Part shown: piece by piece, positions 61,666 through 64,000 of the stretch
Numbering within the stretch: the first letter of the stretch is position 1
Layout of the letters: the number at the start of each line of letters is the position of its first letter
Source of the DNA: Flavicella sediminum
Lineage (GTDB): Bacteria > Bacteroidota > Bacteroidia > Flavobacteriales > Flavobacteriaceae
DNA: 64,000 nt
Assembly (NCBI RefSeq): GCF_006381105.1
Contig: NZ_VDET01000002.1
Coordinates: forward strand, 587,223-651,222
Direction: 5' to 3'
Notes under the pieces: model-generated
Told to the model about the DNA's origin: nothing
Seen by the model: only the letters and a program-made list of their open reading frames with translations
Database searches by the model: none
Program-made: the position numbers and the translations under genes

Positions 61666-62079
61666 TTACTTGCAATAAGTAGCATAAGCTTCAGCCAAAT
61701 GATCTGCAATCATTTCAGCAGAACGACCTTCAATATGGTGACGCTCTAACATATGTACTAAATTTCCATCTTTAAACAAAGCTACTGCTGGTGATGATGG
61801 AGGAAAAGGAATCATAAATTCTCTTGCTTTTCCAACAGCTGCACCATCTACTCCTGCAAATACTGTTGCTAAGTTTGTTGGTTTTGCCGCTCCTGCTAAA
61901 GAAGCAATAACTCCTGGACGAGCTGTACCTGCAGCACATCCACATACAGAGTTTACCACTACCAAAGTAGTTCCTGCTAATTTTATCGTATTTTCAACTT
62001 CTTCTGGACTTTTCAAAGCAGCAAATCCTGCTTCTACCAATTGCGCTTCCATTGGCGCTGTTAATTCTTGTGGATACAT
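61666..62079 (-). CDS. BrxA/BrxB family bacilliredoxin
   Basis: Bacilliredoxins remove bacillithiol from proteins. The 137-residue protein has the family start [20 protein letters not shown] and the active-site motif [14 protein letters not shown], then [19 protein letters not shown] and [10 protein letters not shown]. The upstream 33-residue extension in the same frame is rejected because a TATCTTTG promoter box lies at 62116-62123. Bacteroidota such as Flavobacterium make bacillithiol, which fits; no bsh gene is in the window. Confidence 0.94.
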   Translation of the reverse strand: MYPQELTAPMEAQLVEAGFAALKSPEEVENTIKLAGTTLVVVNSVCGCAAGTARPGVIASLAGAAKPTNLATVFAGVDGAAVGKAREFMIPFPPSSPAVALFKDGNLVHMLERHHIEGRSAEMIADHLAEAYATYCK

Positions 62080-62115
62080 ATTTTCTAATGCTTTATGATT
62101 ATACTTTTTGAACTG

Positions 62116-62123
62116 CAAAGATA
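62116..62123 (-). promoter_or_regulatory. Promoter -7 box of the bacilliredoxin gene
   Basis: Minus-strand TATCTTTG matches TAnnTTTG, with a CAA (minus TTG) 22 nt upstream. Confidence 0.6.
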
Positions 62124-62355
62124 GGCATTGAAAGTGACATGCATTCAACACGACTATAAATTTCGTTGATAGGAGCATTGCTTTTAGCTTTTAAGACTAT
62201 CTTAACTTTTTAGCAGATCTTCAACAGAAGATTAAAACTATATTTGTGCCTTAATTTTTTTCACATCACAAAAATTAAACATGATCTTCACACGATTTGA
62301 CATGTTAGAAATGTCTCTTGATTTTTGTTTTGTATTAAACTCAATTTTATAAAAA

Positions 62356-63099
62356 ATGGCAAGTTTCACAAAATGGTTAGGTGCTGGCTTAGGATGGTCT
62401 TTTGGCGGTCCAATTGGTGCTTTACTAGGTTTTGTTGTAGGAAATGTAATTGATGGCTTTACCAAAAAAGACATTCAAGATTTTAGACAACAGGCAAACA
62501 ATCATTCCAACAATACACATTCTGGAGATTTTGAAATCAGTTTATTGATTTTGTCCTCCTTTGTCATCAAAGCAGATGGTAAAATAGATCAAAGAGAACT
62601 GGATTTTGTCCGTGCCTACTTTGTAAAAATGTACGGCAAAGACAGAGCCAACCATGCCTTTAAATTATTTAAAGGAATCATGCAAAACAAAGATACCTCT
62701 GTACGTCAAGTTTCTTTACAAATCAGACAGCAAATGCAGCACGCCTCACGCTTGCAATTAATGCATTATTTATTTGCATTGGCCAAGGCCGATGAAATTG
62801 TAACACCGGATGAATTGGACATGCTTCAAAAAATAGCTGGCTACCTAAGCATCAATATCCATGATTTTGAATCTATCAAAGCCATGTTTTACAAAGATTC
62901 CGAAAGTGCTTATAAAATTTTAGAAATTGAAAAATCAGCCACCGATCAAGAACTAAAAGCTGCCTATAGAAAAATGGTCAAAAAACACCATCCCGATAAA
63001 GTAAAACATTTAGGAGATGAACATGTAAAAGGCGCTGAAGAAAAATTCTTAAAAATTCAAGAGGCCTATGAACAAATTAAAAAAGAACGAAGTCTCTAA
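62356..63099 (+). CDS. TerB-like and DnaJ domain protein (DjlA type)
   Basis: The 247-residue protein starts with a glycine-rich hydrophobic segment (GAGLGWSFGGPIGALLGFVVG) that may anchor it, then a TerB-like helical domain (about 55-165, with FVIKADGKIDQREL and ALAKADEIVTPDEL). A J domain is at the C-terminus (about 180-245, with HPDKV). This is the architecture of DjlA-type co-chaperones, which stimulate DnaK at the membrane. It is preceded by a gap of 275 nt and followed by the small-RNA-like array. Confidence 0.93.
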   Translation: MASFTKWLGAGLGWSFGGPIGALLGFVVGNVIDGFTKKDIQDFRQQANNHSNNTHSGDFEISLLILSSFVIKADGKIDQRELDFVRAYFVKMYGKDRANHAFKLFKGIMQNKDTSVRQVSLQIRQQMQHASRLQLMHYLFALAKADEIVTPDELDMLQKIAGYLSINIHDFESIKAMFYKDSESAYKILEIEKSATDQELKAAYRKMVKKHHPDKVKHLGDEHVKGAEEKFLKIQEAYEQIKKERSL

Positions 63100-63225
63100 G
63101 TAATTAGCTCTTCAAAGAGGACGAATAACTTAAACGCCAAATGCATTTTGAAAGCACATTCATGTTATTCAACGAACTAAAGCAACACTTCAGCTAAAAT
63201 TGTAGCAAACAACTTTTCTATACAT
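63100..63225. other. Region between the DnaJ gene and the tandem array
   Basis: I see no gene here; the repeat proper begins at about 63226. Confidence 0.4.
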
Positions 63226-63233
63226 TATCTTTG
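63226..63233 (+). promoter_or_regulatory. Promoter -7 box of array unit 1
   Basis: TATCTTTG matches TAnnTTTG; a TTG about 23 nt upstream could be the -33 element. Confidence 0.55.
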
Positions 63234-63235
63234 AA

Positions 63236-63310
63236 GTGTAATAGTTTAGCTATTACAACTTTTTCATAGCAATTTTCCTCCTTTAGTTTTCGAATTAAAG
63301 GAGGTTTTTT
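63236..63310 (+). ncRNA. Candidate small RNA, unit 1
   Basis: A transcript starting just after the -7 box would be about 75 nt: a hairpin GTAATAG-5 nt-CTATTAC (63238-63256), a single-stranded linker (ACTTTTTCATAGCAATTTT) and an intrinsic terminator CCTCCTTTA/TAAAGGAGG (63277-63304) followed by six T. No ORF of note overlaps it. It is the first of four units. Confidence 0.65.
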
Positions 63311-63477
63311 ATTTGCAATACAGCCCTACTTTTGCCAAATCAAAATACAACACCAAATTAGAAGCTCAATTTAGTTACTTCACTGCTCACACAAACCAGT
63401 CGCAGAGAAAAACACACTCATCGACTGACACAAACCACCAGTCATCGAAAAGCTTGCAAAGCAACACCACTATACAC

Positions 63478-63485
63478 TATCTTTG
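63478..63485 (+). promoter_or_regulatory. Promoter -7 box of array unit 2
   Basis: TATCTTTG with TTG 21 nt upstream, in the order and spacing of the Bacteroidota promoter. Confidence 0.55.
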
Positions 63486-63487
63486 AA

Positions 63488-63561
63488 GTGTAATAGTTCA
63501 TCTATTACATCTTTTTCATAGCAATTTTCCTCCTTTAGTTTTCGAATTAAAGGAGGTTTTT
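63488..63561 (+). ncRNA. Candidate small RNA, unit 2
   Basis: It has the same hairpin (GTAATAG/CTATTAC, loop TTCAT instead of TTTAG) and the same terminator CCTCCTTTA/TAAAGGAGG followed by five T. The loop change with a fixed stem suggests that the stem is under selection. Confidence 0.65.
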
Positions 63562-63729
63562 ATGTGCAATACAGCCCTATTTTTACGTAACCAACTTAAT
63601 AACTCCAAATTAGAAGCTCACTTTAGTTACTTCACTGCTCACACAAACCAGTTACAGAGAAAAATACACCACTCAACACACGCAAACCGTCAGTCGTCGA
63701 AAATCTTTTAAAACAAGTCAACTATAATG

Positions 63730-63737
63730 TATCTTAG
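63730..63737 (+). promoter_or_regulatory. Promoter -7 box of array unit 3 (altered)
   Basis: The box is TATCTTAG, one change from consensus in the TTTG part, so this unit may be weaker. Confidence 0.4.
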
Positions 63738-63739
63738 AA

Positions 63740-63814
63740 GTGTAATAGTTCATCTATTACAACTTTTTCATAGCAATTTTCCTCCTTTAGTTCTCGAATT
63801 AAAGGAGGTTTTTT
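63740..63814 (+). ncRNA. Candidate small RNA, unit 3
   Basis: The hairpin GTAATAG/CTATTAC and the terminator CCTCCTTTA/TAAAGGAGG are intact; the terminator loop differs by one base (TTCTCGA versus TTTTCGA) and six T follow. Confidence 0.6.
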
Positions 63815-63982
63815 ATTTGCAACACAGCCTTACTTATACGTAACCAACTTAATAACTCCATATTAGAAGCTCTAATTGGTCACTACACTGCTCACATAAA
63901 CCAATCACAGAGAAAAACACACTCATCGACTGACACAAACCTCCTGTCATCGAAAAGCTTGTAAAACAACACTACTATTCAC

Positions 63983-63990
63983 TATCTTTG
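63983..63990 (+). promoter_or_regulatory. Promoter -7 box of array unit 4
   Basis: TATCTTTG with TTG 21 nt upstream; the unit continues past the window. Confidence 0.5.
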
Positions 63991-63992
63991 AA

Positions 63993-64000
63993 GTGTAATA
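63993..64000 (+). ncRNA. Candidate small RNA, unit 4 (partial)
   Basis: Only GTGTAATA is seen before the window ends, identical to the start of the other units. Confidence 0.4.

Larger units (their letters stand above)
63226..64000. repeat. Tandem repeat array of about 252-bp units
   Basis: The same block (TATCTTTG, then GAAGTGTAATAG...) recurs at about 63226, 63478, 63730 and 63983, giving periods near 252, 252 and 253. The first three units are complete; the fourth is cut by the window end. The core of about 90 bp is almost invariant, while the 160-bp spacer diverges more, including TCATCGACTGAC versus CACTCAACACAC variants. Confidence 0.9.

Noticed and set aside
63226..64000. The array as a CRISPR
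   Set aside because: Units are about 252 bp and their spacers are also repeated copies of each other; no cas gene is near.

Overview
This is a low-GC chromosomal window from a member of the Bacteroidota, almost certainly family Flavobacteriaceae and possibly marine. The evidence is the gene order rplM-rpsI-rpsB-tsf, promoters with the Bacteroidota -7 box TAnnTTTG, A-rich leaders instead of strong Shine-Dalgarno sites, C-terminal type IX secretion (T9SS) sorting domains, an outer-membrane beta-barrel TonB receptor and a GT117/DUF2723 membrane protein. I see no transposase, integrase, phage gene or CRISPR array. All start sites and assignments come from reading the sequence; no database search was run.

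Layout. 1-5.8 kb: the C-terminal end of a CPA2 cation/proton antiporter, three MscS-type mechanosensitive channels, a secreted protein and a DUF502 membrane protein. 5.8-11.5 kb: aat, then a sulfur module made of a Crp/Fnr regulator, a SulP transporter, a CstB-like persulfide dioxygenase-rhodanese and a split YeeE/YedE transporter. Two matching 14-bp palindromes lie exactly 33 bp upstream (centre to centre) of the -7 boxes of the SulP and CstB-like genes. 11.5-17.1 kb: a nitrilase-GNAT fusion, a VOC protein and a polyamine operon (arginine decarboxylase, agmatinase, deoxyhypusine-synthase-like protein) joined by two 11-nt overlaps. 17.4-20.3 kb: ribosomal protein and EF-Ts operon. 20.6-32.1 kb: LTA-synthase-like sulfatase-fold enzyme, TonB receptor, DNA polymerase I with an eroded proofreading site, a thioredoxin-like protein without CxxC, a polysaccharide deacetylase and the DUF2723 protein.

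32.3-42.3 kb: tRNA-Gln, then a block bounded by two near-identical tRNA-Asn gene copies (each with its own promoter and terminator) holding a heme-binding lipoprotein, a 1743-residue T9SS cargo protein, a GH88/GH105 hydrolase and tRNA-Ala. 42.5-48 kb: a thioredoxin-like protein, a 59-residue zinc-ribbon protein, and sucA/sucB of the 2-oxoglutarate dehydrogenase complex. 48.3-62.1 kb: a second T9SS cargo with a duplicated module, two peroxiredoxins (one frameshifted near its C-terminus), ClC channel, retropepsin-like protease, TatD nuclease, a pair of DUF922-like proteins flanking an O6-alkylguanine transferase, a 1123-residue outer-membrane protein, two paralogous small barrels and a bacilliredoxin. 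62.3-63.1 kb: a TerB/DnaJ protein.

The most unusual part is 63.2 kb to the window end: a tandem array with a period of about 252 bp. Each unit has a TATCTTTG-type -7 box, a 7-bp hairpin and an intrinsic terminator, so each looks like a separate small-RNA gene of about 75 nt. The array runs off the window. I regard it as the best candidate for an undescribed system here.
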